From: Strongylocentrotus droebachiensis | Lineage: Eukaryota > Echinodermata > Echinoidea > Camarodonta > Strongylocentrotidae | Direction: 5' to 3' | DNA length: 64,000 bases | Assembly (NCBI GenBank): GCA_035222895.1 | Contig: JAVYIG010000648.1 | Span: 62,001 to 126,000 of the forward strand | Part shown: positions 35,964-48,158 of the stretch, one piece after another | Numbering within the stretch: position 1 is the stretch's first letter | Layout of the letters: each line of letters opens with the position of its first letter | Translations under genes and position numbers: made by a program | Notes under the pieces: generated by a model | Database searches by the model: none | What the model was told of the DNA's origin: nothing | Seen by the model: the letters and a program-made list of their open reading frames with translations, nothing else

Positions 35964-36434
35964 CAGGCGCGTACGCAGGATTTTTTCAAGGGGGGGGGGG
36001 GGGGGTTAAACATTTATAAATCGGGCCGAAAATTTCGCAACGACTCAGCCAGCCGCTGAATAAGCGGGGGGGGGGGGGGGGGGGGGGGTAAGAGGACACT
36101 TTTTTTTTTTTTTTGGTCCCCAAAAAATCGCAACGACTTAGCCGACCGCTGCATTTTTTCTTTTTTTTTTGGTCTCGAAATTTGAAAATTTGACATTTTG
36201 CTCCGTGGGGGGGGGGGGGGGGTAAGGTCACCTGTTTTAGGTCAGCCATGGGAATTTTTTTTTTTTTTTTAATAATTAAAAAAGAAAAAAAGAAAAAGAA
36301 AGTCCAAAGGCGGGGGGGTTTAGGGTTTTTTTTTTTGGGGGGAGGGGTTTATACACATAAAAATTCCAAAGGGGGGGGGGGGGGGTTCAACCCCCCAACC
36401 CCCCCCCCCCCCCCCCCCCCTGCGTACGCGCCTG
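35964..36434. mobile_element. hAT-type MITE with 8-bp target duplication
   Basis: Terminal inverted repeats CAGGCGCGTACGCAGG / CCTGCGTACGCGCCTG, flanked by identical ACTACTAT at 35956-35963 and 36435-36442. An 8-bp duplication is the hAT hallmark. The interior is mostly G, C, A and T homopolymer runs and encodes nothing. Confidence 0.92.
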
Positions 36435-37332
36435 ACTACTATTACTACAAAAGTAACATGAAACAATCATAATCTTACAATTCTGGAATTAAGAAATAGG
36501 AGACTAAAAAGGAAGTTTGAAAAACTTGTAAGTATAATAGTCCCTGACATAAATAATAAATAACGAGATTACATTGTTGTACACGTTACTACAACAATAA
36601 CGATATATTCATTATAGATACACACCGATGAACACACACACACACACACATACACACACATGCATGGTGCATTGCAAGGTAGAACAAGTTAAACGTAATA
36701 GTTAAGGGAAATAAGAAGAGACCAAAATGTCTCTTCAATAGAACTTTAAAGGATGATATAGTTGTGCATAATGTTAGCTTATCAGTTAAATCATTCCAAA
36801 TACGGGGACCATTATGTCAAAAAGAATAAAGCATTAACTGGATAGAGACCTTTGGATAATGATATTTGATACAGAAACGAGTATTATATGAATGAACAGA
36901 TTTATTAAGGATAAACATTTGACAAACTCTTTTAGGTACTTAATTATTATAAACATTATACATCATATAATAGCACTTTGAATTTTATGTATATCATAAA
37001 TATTGAGTGTTTTTAGGTGAAAAAACAGGGGACGTGAATAAGCTTGATAATGGGAGTTTGTACATATTCTTAAAGCTCTCTTTTAAAGTTTATGGAGAGG
37101 TTCTAGTTTAGTTGTTCCCACACCGGCCCATGTGATATTACAGTAATGTAAATAAGGCAAAGTTAAACAATTATACAACATTCAGGCAGAAATACACGTA
37201 ATTTACAAAGAACACCAATGTTTTTAGATATTTTGTTAGTTATATACAATCGATGATCCTGAAAAGATAAAGTATCATCCAAAATGATACCAAGACATTT
37301 AACAGAAGAGCACACGTTCAAATTTATATTGT

Positions 37333-38905
37333 TTATAAATATTTGTACGTCATTAATATTGCAAGGATTAGTTTAAAAAATAAGGGTTTCACCTTGGAAG
37401 GACTTGTATTTGTCCACACGATGTAACCATATGACAAATAAGAGAGAATGAGTGAATTATAAATCATAAACAGTACATTTCCTGGTAAATAATACTTCAG
37501 CTTTGACAATAATCCTGTAGTTTTACTAATCTTTCTAGAGATCATGGCAATATGGGATTTCCATGACAGTGGTTCATCTATGAGAATACCTAAAAATCGA
37601 ATAATTGAGACTTTTTCAATAATTGTTTGATCAATATATAATGGTGGAACTTGATTTGTTAATTCTCTTTTGTTGCACTGAGCTGCTCTAAAAAGAATAC
37701 ATTTGTTTTTGTCTAAATTAAGCGACAGTTTATTTACCTTTAACCACAGAGATACATTCTAAAACTGCTCTATCAGTGAGTATAAGTTATTATGGCTTAA
37801 GAACAAAGAAGTGTCATCGGCAAACTATACAGATTTTAGGGAATGAGAAGAGTTGCATATGTCATTTATATATAAAAGGAAAAAAAGGAGCCCTAAATTT
37901 GACCCTTGTGGAATTCCAGATTTATTCAGTAATTTGGTAGAACTGTATCCATTATATTCAGTAAATTGATACCCATGTGAAAAATAACTCTTACTCCAAT
38001 TCAACGTATTACCTCTGATACCATAATTAACTAATTTATAAAAAAAGAAAATAGACAAATCAATGGTATCAAACGCCTTACTCAGGTCCACAAAGACATC
38101 AAATATAAACTGTTTTGAATACAAGGCATTAACAATGATATCATGAACAGATATTAAAGCATGGTCAGTAGAATAATGGGTTCGAAATCCAAATTGATTA
38201 TCATTTAACATATGGTGTTTAGATACAAAATTGTATATTCGATCATAGAATAATCTCTCCATGAATTTTGAGAAGCATGACAAAAGTGATATAGGACGAT
38301 AGTTACCAATAGTGTGCTTATCCCCCTTTTTAAAGATTGGGATAATTTTGGATACTTTTAGTTGTGAGGGTACTATTACAATTTGAAGAGAGAGATTAAA
38401 AACATAAACTAAAGGTTTTGTAATAACATATCTGACATACTTGACAATATGTGGACTAATATCGTCCCATCCACACGACTTTTCATTTGTAAAAGAGTAC
38501 ATTATTTTCAAAATTTCATCTTCATTGATAGGTTTCAGAAATAAACTTTCCTTTGCTAAATATATTACTCATTGCGGATATAGTATCGAAAATAATATCA
38601 CTAGCGATATTATTTTCGAAACTTTCCTTTATCGGAGGTATCATAAAAGAGGAGAAATTTAAATCTTTACAAGTAGTTGCATCAATGGAAGAAGCTAGTT
38701 TTGGTCCAATATTGTTAAAATAATCGTTAAAAACACTGGATATCAATTGCGGATCATTTAGTGTTCTTCCTTCGTGTATAAAGTGTTGTGGTAAGATGGG
38801 TTCAAAAAAAATATATATATTATTAATCAATCGCCATGTTTTCTTGAGGTCAGTTCTACAATCATTAAACTTTTGATCAGAATACATTTTTTTGGCCTTT
38901 CTCAT
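37333..38905 (-). pseudogene. LINE ORF2 reverse transcriptase
   Basis: 38905-38522 gives the pre-RT region; 38511-37825 gives KIIPIFKKGD, NYRPISLLSCFSK, FVDLSKAFDTI (motif A) and GIPQGSNLGLLFF. A stop at 37825-37827 falls just before FADDTS (motif C, 37824-37813), and another stop and 37545-37333 follow with KISKTTGLLSKLKYYLP. Catalytic residues are visible but the frame is broken. Confidence 0.88.
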
Positions 38906-39082
38906 TCAGATGACACTTTGTTTCTAATCTTCTTATATTTGTCTTCATTTTCATATATAGGATTGCAACAAAACCTTTTATAAAGTTTGTTCTTCAATCT
39001 TATTTTTGTTAACAAGTTTAGTGATACCCATAACTTTTTGTTTTTATTTTTCTTATTACTCCTAACAAAAATGAAAGATTCA

Positions 39083-40331
39083 TTATAATGCCTTTGAAAG
39101 TTGGAGAAAAAAAATCATAGGCAACATTGGGATCTTTACTTCTATAAAATCTGTCCATACTTCAGAGGATAACTTGCAGAAAAATGACTTCTCTGTGTTA
39201 TCATTGATTTGTCTTATTTTCTTTCCCTTATCATACCCATAACCTGTTTGAGCATTATTCAGTATTACAAAAACTGACAAGTGGTCTGATACATCAGAGT
39301 ATATGATACCAGCATTTACATTTGAAGTATAAGAATTAATACAAATATTGTCTATAAGTGATGCAGTAGTTTTTGTAAGTCTGGTTGGTTTGTTGATCAT
39401 AGGTGTTAAACCATTAGCATATACGTTGTTCAAAAAAGTATTAATCCTTGTATCGATCACTAGAGGACTTCAGGAGGTCTAAATTGAAGTCACCCATTAT
39501 ATATAGATGCTTATTCTCTTTAGTTAAACATTGTAAAATATCATCAAAATAGGTATTAAAGTCAACTACACTTGAGCTCGGTGGCCTATATATAACCAAT
39601 ATTACAATATTTTGTCCACGTGACACTGTGATTTCAATTGCAAAACACTCTTGAGTAGATGTTATAACATTTAAATCATTTCGTATTAAATATGTTTGAG
39701 TACTAGAGACAAGAAAACCTAATCCCCCTCCTCGACATGTTTTTCGGTCTAAATTTATAAACTCATAACCTTGAATACTAAATACAGGTAGACTATGGTC
39801 TGATATCCACGTTTCAGTTAACCCAACCACAGAAAAAGGGTAATTTAAAGAATTGATTAATTGTTCAACGTCACATGAGTTTTTATTTAAGCTTCGACAG
39901 TTGATGTGAAGCAAGCTAAAATCTTGACGACCATCTTTATAATACTTATGAGTAAAACCTTCTGGAAGTATATATTGACATTCCTGACATAGTTGAGCAA
40001 AATTTACATCTGGATCCCGTCCATTGTTGGTATCTTCTTCGGTTATATTTAAAGATTGGGCAATGTGTGAAATTATTTCAACATTGTTAAACTCGTGACT
40101 AACAGGAAGCACATTCTCTTTAAATTCAGCACCATCAGTAATGTGATTAAAAGGGAAAATGTCACGTAGACAGAAACAACATATCCAATCAAGATTACTT
40201 GAATGATTTTTACCTGCCAATAAAACTATTTCACAATTACTTGTATGACATTTTAAACAGCATGTGCAACATATACCAGCATCTCCGTGACGATTACATT
40301 TAAAATCATCCACCATCTGGGTGCAGGTCAT
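39083..40331 (-). pseudogene. LINE ORF2 N-terminal part: Cys/His finger and APE endonuclease
   Basis: The frame 40331-39441 starts with a Cys/His cluster (CNRHGDAGICCTCCLKC, then CEIV and WICCFC) resembling the PHD-like finger of CR1-type elements. Then come endonuclease motifs LLHINCRSL, VVGLTETWI, YRPPSS and MGDFNLDLL. A frameshift near 39450 moves to 39460-39083, which supplies ASLIDNICIN and SDHLSVFV, completing the endonuclease fold. Confidence 0.87.
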
Positions 40332-40606
40332 TTACATATTGGTCACAGTAGACTATCCTACAATAAAAATCCATCCTTAAATAACCTAAATGCATTTTGA
40401 GAGAGAAATATCTAAACAAATATCCCACATCTAAGTACATCATATCAGAAAAAATAACAGTTTGTCTTGCATTAAAAAAAAAAAATGTAAGCAATTATAA
40501 GAGACATCTTAAATAGCAAAGTGTTCACAGCACCTACTCCAAGTTTAAGTTGTCAAGTTGACTTGTTGAGGTTATGAGTTTTTTCATGGGTTTGGCACCG
40601 TTTGTC

Positions 40607-41479
40607 TTAATGGTTGCAAATATTCTTCCGTCCTGGGACCAGGCGTTTTCCACCACTGGATTTTTTTCTAGCTGTCATTAGAAGTTTGAACTTTTCACTA
40701 ACCAGATCTTCTGCGATTGTAATTCCTGAACCTTTCAATTTCTTTTTCACGAGCATGATCTCACTCCTTTTCCTGTAGGAACAGAACTTGACCAGTATAG
40801 ATCTTGGTTTTGCACCCTTGTTGTCCTGTGCGCCCTTGATGTTGTGTGCGCCTTCGATGTCGTGGGCACCTTTGCCTTTGTTGTATGTGTCCTTGATGTT
40901 GTGTGACCCTTTGGTGTCGTGTTCGTCCCTTCTCTTACCAACTCTGTGGGACCTATCAATGTCTTCATGCGAGAGGGGGCAGTCCAATGTCTTGGTGACG
41001 ATATCGATGACTATCAACACCGTAGATTCTCGGAGTGAGTTACGGCGGCTGTACTGTTCATGTTCTTTAATCTCCTTTTCAAGGTTGATTATCTTTTCAG
41101 TTGCTTGTTCGAGAGCTTTTTCTATATGCACCCTATTTGATTGTGACTTGTCGATTTCGTTTTGAATGTCAAACAAGGATCCATCTATTTTATCTATTCG
41201 TTCCTCGTTTTTGCTGATCGATGTGGATAGTCTATCTCGGATATTCTCAATGCATTCTCCAACAATCGTTGTGACGCTGTTCCTTAAAATCAACTGGAAT
41301 TCCTTGTCTTTTAACAATTCTTTCACTACTTCAACAACGCTACTCCCGGCCGCGGCCGGCCCTTTTGTTTTCGCTTTTTTGTCTGTTTTGGTGTCTGCTT
41401 TATTAGTAGATGATCTGAGGGTGATAGAGTTATCATCAGACATCTTGCAGTTCAAAGCTTCACATTTTATAGAGATCAC
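40607..41479 (-). CDS. LINE ORF1 (coiled-coil nucleic-acid-binding protein)
   Basis: 290 codons, intact frame. N-terminal Lys/Ala-rich region; a long coiled coil with SNRVHIEKALEQATEKIINL at its end, followed by EQYSRRNSLR; IDRSHRVGKR; then PRSILVKFCSYRKRSEIM and ITIAEDLVSEK, the typical L1-like ORF1 RNA-binding blocks. Between HRVG and PRSI lies a run of seven-residue-like repeats (HNIKGA, HDIEGA, QDNKGA) with no counterpart I know. Confidence 0.83.
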   Translation of the reverse strand: MISIKCEALNCKMSDDNSITLRSSTNKADTKTDKKAKTKGPAAAGSSVVEVVKELLKDKEFQLILRNSVTTIVGECIENIRDRLSTSISKNEERIDKIDGSLFDIQNEIDKSQSNRVHIEKALEQATEKIINLEKEIKEHEQYSRRNSLRESTVLIVIDIVTKTLDCPLSHEDIDRSHRVGKRRDEHDTKGSHNIKDTYNKGKGAHDIEGAHNIKGAQDNKGAKPRSILVKFCSYRKRSEIMLVKKKLKGSGITIAEDLVSEKFKLLMTARKKSSGGKRLVPGRKNICNH

Positions 41480-41800
41480 TCTTAGTAGATCTGAAGGTGC
41501 ATGGTCTCGCTTCTATTTATCATGAGTGACAGTAGCTGTACAAATTGCGAATAACCAAACAAAGACTCAAGTCTCAACGGCACACGCACGGTATAGGGAC
41601 GCGTTTCACGTGTCACACGTGAAAGAATCAATCGCAACGTATGGGACGGGGTACGTCACGATAACTTGATCGGACTAGCAGAATCCAAATCCAAAATCCA
41701 GAGTATTAACAGTCTTTCACTCTCCAGCACACATAACAAAGATAACTTGAAGGTACTATGATATAGCAGTATGTAGCGCAGGGGCGTAAATCCGTACCGA
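41480..41800 (-). other. Probable LINE 5' UTR
   Basis: Sequence immediately upstream of ORF1, relatively CpG-rich with CACGTGTCACACGTG. The 5' boundary is not fixed; a G-tract terminus of a different element lies near 41807. Confidence 0.35.
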
Positions 41801-41842
41801 GGAGTGGGGGGGGGGGGGATGATCGGCGATAGCCATCACATA

Positions 41843-41999
41843 CTAGCAGTCACGCAAAATACACATTGGCAAATTATTATTCAATAAAATCTGAGAATGT
41901 ATACTATTATCTAGATCTATTATTTTTAAATTATTTTTAAAATAATTCCATGAATTGGAGTAAAACAAAAATATTCTAACTATATGAGCGACAATGTAT
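41843..41999 (+). repeat. Dispersed repeat, copy 1 of 2
   Basis: About 155 bp starting CTAGCAGTCACGCAAAA, matching 49118-49274 in the same orientation (shared TTATTATTCAATAAAATCT, AGAATGTATAC and AAATAATTCCAT blocks). Confidence 0.8.
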
Positions 42000-44900
42000 A
42001 TTTCCCGCTTACAAATTGTGCCTTTTTGCGGTCATCTTAAGTGCCATATCTATCTCACAGAATCGATGCAGCTGCAAACGATTCACATTTCATTTTCAGT
42101 CTTCAGTTTGTCCTGATGTGTGTGGATTATTATTTAGGACAATCATTATGTATGCCTCCATAATAATGGCAATTGTTTCGAAATTGTGATGAGGGAGTTA
42201 TGAATACATTTTTGTGGGGAAAAATATGTCTTGATTCAAAGTATGATAGTGACCAATTCATTTCAATTTAATTCAAAATGGGTACAATAATCCTTATGTA
42301 ATTCGTTGTTTACATGCTATTCATATTGCTAATGTGTGAGTGACTTTTTTTTAAACGTCTTTCTTTATTGCTATCGAATTCAGTAACAATATTTTGTATT
42401 TTATTCGGGAACCTATAATATACAAACTTTGCTTCATAGGTTCCCCATAATTATTCCACATCATCATTTCTCTTTGTCACATGCCTATAGTTGTTTTCTT
42501 ATTCATTCTCTTGACATATTGTATGTATGAGACAACGTTATTATATGTGGAATGTGGAACAATAAAGTAAACAAACTAACACTCTCTTGAGAAAAAAAAA
42601 TGTCATAGGATTAGATCTCAATAGAAGGTTAAACGTATTTAAAAACAACCATTTAAACTCTGTCTCACTTGATCCCTGTATTTCGCTTCTCTTTAATTTA
42701 TTATGAACATGTGATGCATCAGATTTTAAATCATAAGGATTTCAAATTGCAGATGATATAGTAGGACCTTAATCAAGCTGAAACGACATGTCCTTTGTTG
42801 TCAGTAGTATTATAAGTTAATGCTAGAGGTTTCAAGGGCGTGTGGAAGCAGATAAATATTAATTGTTTATTTTAAAAAAAAGCAGAATCTTACTTATATG
42901 GGGGGGGGGGGCTGAGATCCTCGCAGACGCAGAAGATGGAAATGGAGAGACGGGCCAACATATTATGATAATTTAGGCCTATGGGGATTTATTATGCAGT
43001 TAGGATACTCGTAACTAATAATTAAGATAGGAAGAGAATATACAATTCCGTTTTTAACAGGGGTGGGAGATCAATTCTCTTTGTTAAAGCAAACCAAAAT
43101 CTTCAATTTGCTGATTTTCAAGGTAATTTTTCTTTTGCAAATCGGGCCTAACTGTCAAAGTTTCTTATCTTTGTGATCGAATAAGTATTTTTTTTTTTTA
43201 CATTTCTACGTCAATTTAGATCAATAATAGGCTAGCATACTATTGACATAATATTATTATTATTATACTATTACGAATTCTATTATGCCAAGGATTGTGT
43301 CACGAATTTGTTCATTTAATGTCTGGAAGTACAATCTTTTGTCTTTCGGTTCTTAAAAGGAATATAGGGATGAATTGGGTTTTTTCATGAAGCGTAACAA
43401 TATCCGCCTCCATTTTTTTTTTTTTAAAGCAATTTTGTTTTATTTCTCCAAATGTGTAATACAAACAATAACATCCAATTGAATAAAATAAATGTTTTCA
43501 ATATTGATTGCTTATAATTTATATAAACATAATTAAACAAAAACTTATTTGCAGTATATATATAATTTAGCAACAAAGTAAACGTATATAAGTACCTAAA
43601 CAAAATATATATGTCAATTGTAGATCTTATTCACTTATATAAAAAAAAAACTTAAACAAATCTGGAGGTAATTTTACTGGAACAATGCCTGATCCTCCCT
43701 GCCCCCTCCCTCACACAAACACCTTCACCCACCCACACACCTACTCACCCACCCACCCACATACTCACCCACCCACCCACCCCCACACACACTACTTACT
43801 CATTGGATGTTTGCCATCTTTCTTTCCCTCTCCCCCCCCCCCCCCCCCCACACGCGCACACATATAGATTCATAATTATGAAGGTTGGTTGTTAAAGGGT
43901 TATTTAAACGGTACGTATTTCTGAAAATGAAATAGCATTTGTAAATCCGAAGGTTAATAATCCCAAAAATGATCTAGAACCGTGTATCTTTTCCTCTTCT
44001 GTGTTACAAAGTTTATTGCATTTTTCGGAATTATGAACTTTCAGCAATTTGTGTTTTAGAATTATGGGCCTTCAGGATAATATATACATAGATTTTGTTT
44101 TAATGAACCTTAGATAGAAATACGATTCCCTCCCATTTTTCCAAAAATGCACTGTAAGCTAGGCATAGTGGAGGGATTTATTAGAAGAACGCAAAGCTTG
44201 TGTAGCCAGCAGGTCTCTCTTTCTCTCTTTCTCTCTTTGGTTCTTTCTCTCCCCCACCGTCTTCCCTCTCAAGAAAAATTTGCCTGCTTATCAAGTCAAA
44301 AGAAATACAGACAGAGAACAATAATATATTCAAAAGAAAACTCATCTCATATCAATTTACGCAACGAGTTTTATTTCTTTCTACATGAATCAGCAAAAGC
44401 TGATCTGAACAATGATAAGCATAATGGTAAAACAGGCTTAGCTATACATATGTGAATCGGTAATGGATAACCCCTTTTATGTTATTTTACAATGATTATG
44501 GTAGTACTGGGGAAATGATTGTTCAAGCACCTAACCGTACTTCTGGAAGAAATTAACAACAGTTTGTACTTTCTAAAGATAATCTAACCTTGATAGACAT
44601 CTGCTCTAAAAGAAAGCAGACAAATCAGAGACATTTGAAAGTTGAATGAAGTTGGACACAAAATCAGAAAGTTATGTTTTAAAAGTTGTAACTATATATA
44701 TGGGCACTTCGAATTGGCTGAAACGGTAATGGCACTGTGACCCAGTGGTGGACAACTTTCTCATCATTTTGTTTCAACACACAGAATAACTAAAATGTCT
44801 TGTTGTTAAAGATTCAAGAGATTCAAGATTTCTTTCTTTCTTTCCACTTGCATGAAAACATTACATTCATGAACAGTAACAACAAGTTCATCGTCAACTA

Positions 44901-46700
44901 GAACAAATTCATTAACAATAAAACGGTTATAAGGACTTTAACAAATTTGGAAAAGAGGTGGTCTATAAAAAAAGCACAGCTTGTTAAAAGACAGATCACC
45001 TTTACAGGAACGACAACAATTTTTTTTTTAAAGAAGGAGATTACAATACAGGGGGAGGGGAACAAACAATACCAAATCTAGTTACAAATGTAGGACTGAT
45101 GTGTTTCTTTTCTTTTTTAGAGAACCTATAATGATATGCTACGAATAATATATTTGGGTAGTGCCCCAAGGGAGAAGGCACTTAGGAGAAAAACAGAAAT
45201 TAGTGATATTTTTGTAAACAACAAACTGGAGAGTTGTCCGTGACTATGTCACGTCCCAATTGAAGATTTGTAGACGAAGATGTAGTGATTTCATATTTCA
45301 AACATACGTAACTTTCTTATTATTGTTTCGATTTATCTCAAACGTCAGCGATTCTGTTCTCTTATACTTTTACTGTCATGCAAATGAACTTATTACAAAG
45401 GTTGGATTGACCTGTCAAGTCATCAACAATTATAAAATTTATAATAATAGGTAAATAACAATTACCATGTGGAGTGAAAATCAACCATAATTAAGGAGTC
45501 GTGTTAGAGATCATTGCATTCCCAGTTGGAATTGAATATACTTCAATAATTATTAAAAAAGTGAAATGCACTCCAAAATAGCGATTGAAGTAATAATTTG
45601 AGATTGAAGACTAATAATTGATCCCGTATATGACTTCCCTAAAAAGTGTATTTCCACTTCTTAACATCTATAGAGAATGAGAGAAGTAAAATCAAAATTT
45701 AATTTTTGTTCTGGGATTCGGAATGGTACACTTTGAGCAAAAGCTTAAAATAAACCCTTCCAGTTTCCAATTGCAATCAATCAGCATAATAGTTACATTA
45801 CCCGAATGATATTAAACAGAAACCTGCTGAAATACAAATCTTCAAACTTGATTATTGCGCTCTGATTACATTGTCCGAAAAAACAATCGTGAATTTAAAC
45901 ATCTTACTTAATACCCCGAGTGTGAGACTTACTGTTCAGCATGATATTTTACATAGTTCATAAAATCACAGGTACATTCAAATATGAAAGCAATATATAC
46001 ATTTTCTATAAAAAAAAAATTCCCATACATTTGGAGTTTTATTTTGATTTTACTACTAGGCCTAAAGTAAAGCCCAACTTCCAATTGCGTGAATAGAAGC
46101 AGGGCGAGACAAATGGTTACATGGATTTCAAAGAAATTATTAAGAACTCAATATAAAAGACTTGTTATACGTTAATGAGAAGATAAACTGATAATTGTGT
46201 CACTTTCAGACTCCGCCATGTTCGTATACTAATGTAAATGTATAGCGTCAATTTCACATTTCCTTGTCCGACTTAGTTAAGCACATTTAAAACAAAAAGA
46301 GGAAGTTGTACTTAACTCGCAACAACCTTTGTTTATATACAAAGCGAAAAGAAATTCAAATATGCAGAGTTATAGGTATACGTCTTCAAAGCATAACAAA
46401 CCAAAGTTACTTTATTGGAAATCAATTTTCACGTTCACACTTTACACAAATGAAATAAAAACACATACTGACTGTTGATCTACAGGTTATACGCGCTGTT
46501 CAAACGGAAACAATAGCAACATAATAATAGCAACAACAACTTCCTTTAGGAATAATGGAAATTCACAACAGATCATATAGTCTTTTGGAATATTACACGC
46601 GGCCTACACCAAAGTGTTGCGAGCTTCAGCCTAAGCATGAGAAATACAAGAGTTTGACTTTCAACCGTCTCTTGTTTATGAATTTAAAACCGACAATAAT
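42000..46700. other. AT-rich intergenic sequence
   Basis: No coding signature seen. Contains a G10 run at 42901 and CACCC repeats at 43690-43800. A possible LINE 3' tail lies near 44810-45010, on the minus strand (GATTCAAGATTCAAGATT tail repeats). Otherwise nothing recognised. Confidence 0.45.
43690..43800. repeat. CACCC/CACA simple repeat
   Basis: Runs of CACCCACCCAC and CACACAC, followed by a C16 tract near 43832. Confidence 0.9.
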
Positions 46701-46730
46701 CAGCTCTCATTACAACAAAAGAGGAGGCGC

Positions 46731-46935
46731 GATAGCTCACTAGAGCAGTGGTCTCGTAATCCGGTGACCCGGGTTCGAAACCAAGTTGATGCGCTAGTGC
46801 CCTTTGGTAAGGCATTAATCCTCATTACCAGGTCATTCGGAGAGGAACTAAAGCATTCGGCCGTCTGGTTGCTTACTTACAAGCATTTATGCTTTCTTAG
46901 CAGTCAGGTAAAAAATAACCACCACCACCACCACC
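46731..46935 (+). repeat. tRNA-derived SINE
   Basis: A-box-like TAGCTCACTAGAGCAGTGG and B box GGGTTCGAAACC at the head, body GTGCCCTTTGGTAAGGCATTAATCC, tail of ACC repeats (46918-46935). The tRNA-like head makes a Pol III origin clear; it is not a tRNA gene. Confidence 0.8.
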
Positions 46936-47120
46936 CTGCATCAATAATATTTACTCATGCCAGGCTATATATACCCTGCATGACCCACGAGCTCATTTAA
47001 GAACGACTTGTGCATGCCCCGATCGCATTTTTTTTTAAATTTACACGGCAGCGAGGGGAAAAGCTCGATTAATTCCAATGTAACCGCTCGCGGGGAGTCT
47101 AGTCTGTACCCGGCCGCGTC

Positions 47121-47247
47121 ATTTTTTTCTGCGGCACAGATTGGGGCTTTTGAAATATTTGTAAAGAGGTCTTGATTTAACCCTAACCCTAATCTTTCCC
47201 ATAGGCTCAACACGCACCTAACCCCAATCTGTGCCGCAGAAAAAAAT
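47121..47247. repeat. Inverted repeat enclosing TTAACCCTAACCCTAA
   Basis: Arms 47121-47146 and 47221-47247 (TTTTTTCTGCGGCACAGATT and complement) surround a short telomere-like TAACCCTAACCCTAA at about 47177-47192. C22 follows at 47259-47280. Confidence 0.8.
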
Positions 47248-47539
47248 AACGCTACCCGCCCCCCCCCCCCCCCCCCCCCCTCCACTCAGTGTTATTTAGG
47301 GTACGCATATGCGTGTTCCCTCCTTTTGAAAACACCCCCTAAGTCCGGTGTGTAAAGTCAATTTTGTGTATGTACGAGCCGGACTTTGGTGCGTGAAGAG
47401 TACCCCTTTACCGGACATTATGTTTAGTAACACGCATGCGGTCATTCCGACCCCGGAGTGGGGGGGGGGGGGGGGGGGGGCTGGAGTCTGTACTGCGTGT
47501 ACAATGATGATGTACTGAATATATATTGAGATGGGCATC

Positions 47540-47712
47540 CTAGTTCACGATATGACAGCTATTGATAGATGGTGCTCCATACATAGCTGTGGTAGTATTC
47601 TCAGGACATCTTGTACATGATGTGCGTTGTGAGTGTGGTTGGTAGAAGCCTAGAGGACAAAGCTCACAAGGATGGAATCCACTCCCAGAGAAATGTCCGG
47701 CTGGACAGGGCT
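47540..47712 (-). CDS. Exon: GCC2/GCC3 repeat 3 and stop
   Basis: Acceptor tttctag, phase 1 entry; stop TAG at 47542-47540. CPAGHFSGSG, CELCPLGFYQPHSQ, CTRCPENTTT, NSCHIVN then stop. A gtgaac donor-like site lies just before the stop, but using it would leave phase 0 where GCC2 exons use phase 1, so termination is the better reading. Confidence 0.87.
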
Positions 47713-48122
47713 CTAGAAAGGAGAATAATACAATACATCGATTGATTAGATGTAAAATACATGAATTTGATTTTTGAATTTGAAATAATCAACTCAAGCT
47801 AAAACTTATATCTTCAGAATGATGATGATAATGTTACATTTGTTCCAGGCAAGAATATCTGTGTCTAGTACACGATCCCTTTTTATTTAATTATCGCGCC
47901 TTTTTTCCAACAACTTGTCACTTAATTCAAAATGGTATCAATAATTCATAACTCTGCTATGAGTGTTCTGGAATGACAGTGCTCAAATAAATTTGAAGTC
48001 TTTGGAGATTACATTGTGCAGATATTCAGTCTCATTCAAGTTCTTACCTTCGATTTATTACCAATAAAAATGTTGATGATTTTTATTTTATTTTTTTTTT
48101 TTATTTTTTTTTTTTTATTTAT

Positions 48123-48158
<36 letters not shown>

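Larger units (their letters stand above)
36640..41479 (-). mobile_element. Decayed non-LTR retrotransposon (Jockey/CR1/L2-like LINE)
   Basis: On the minus strand: ORF1 (41479-40607), ORF2 with Cys/His finger and APE endonuclease (40331-39083), reverse transcriptase (38905-37333) and a second, overlapping-type C-terminal segment (about 37380-36700), ending in a (GT)n run near 36640. Broken by frameshifts and stops. It lies in the intergenic space, outside both genes' coding exons. Confidence 0.88.

Noticed and set aside
46731..46810. tRNA gene
   Set aside because: Head of a SINE with an ACC tail and a second copy at 48966.
47177..47192. Interstitial telomere
   Set aside because: Only about two CCCTAA units.
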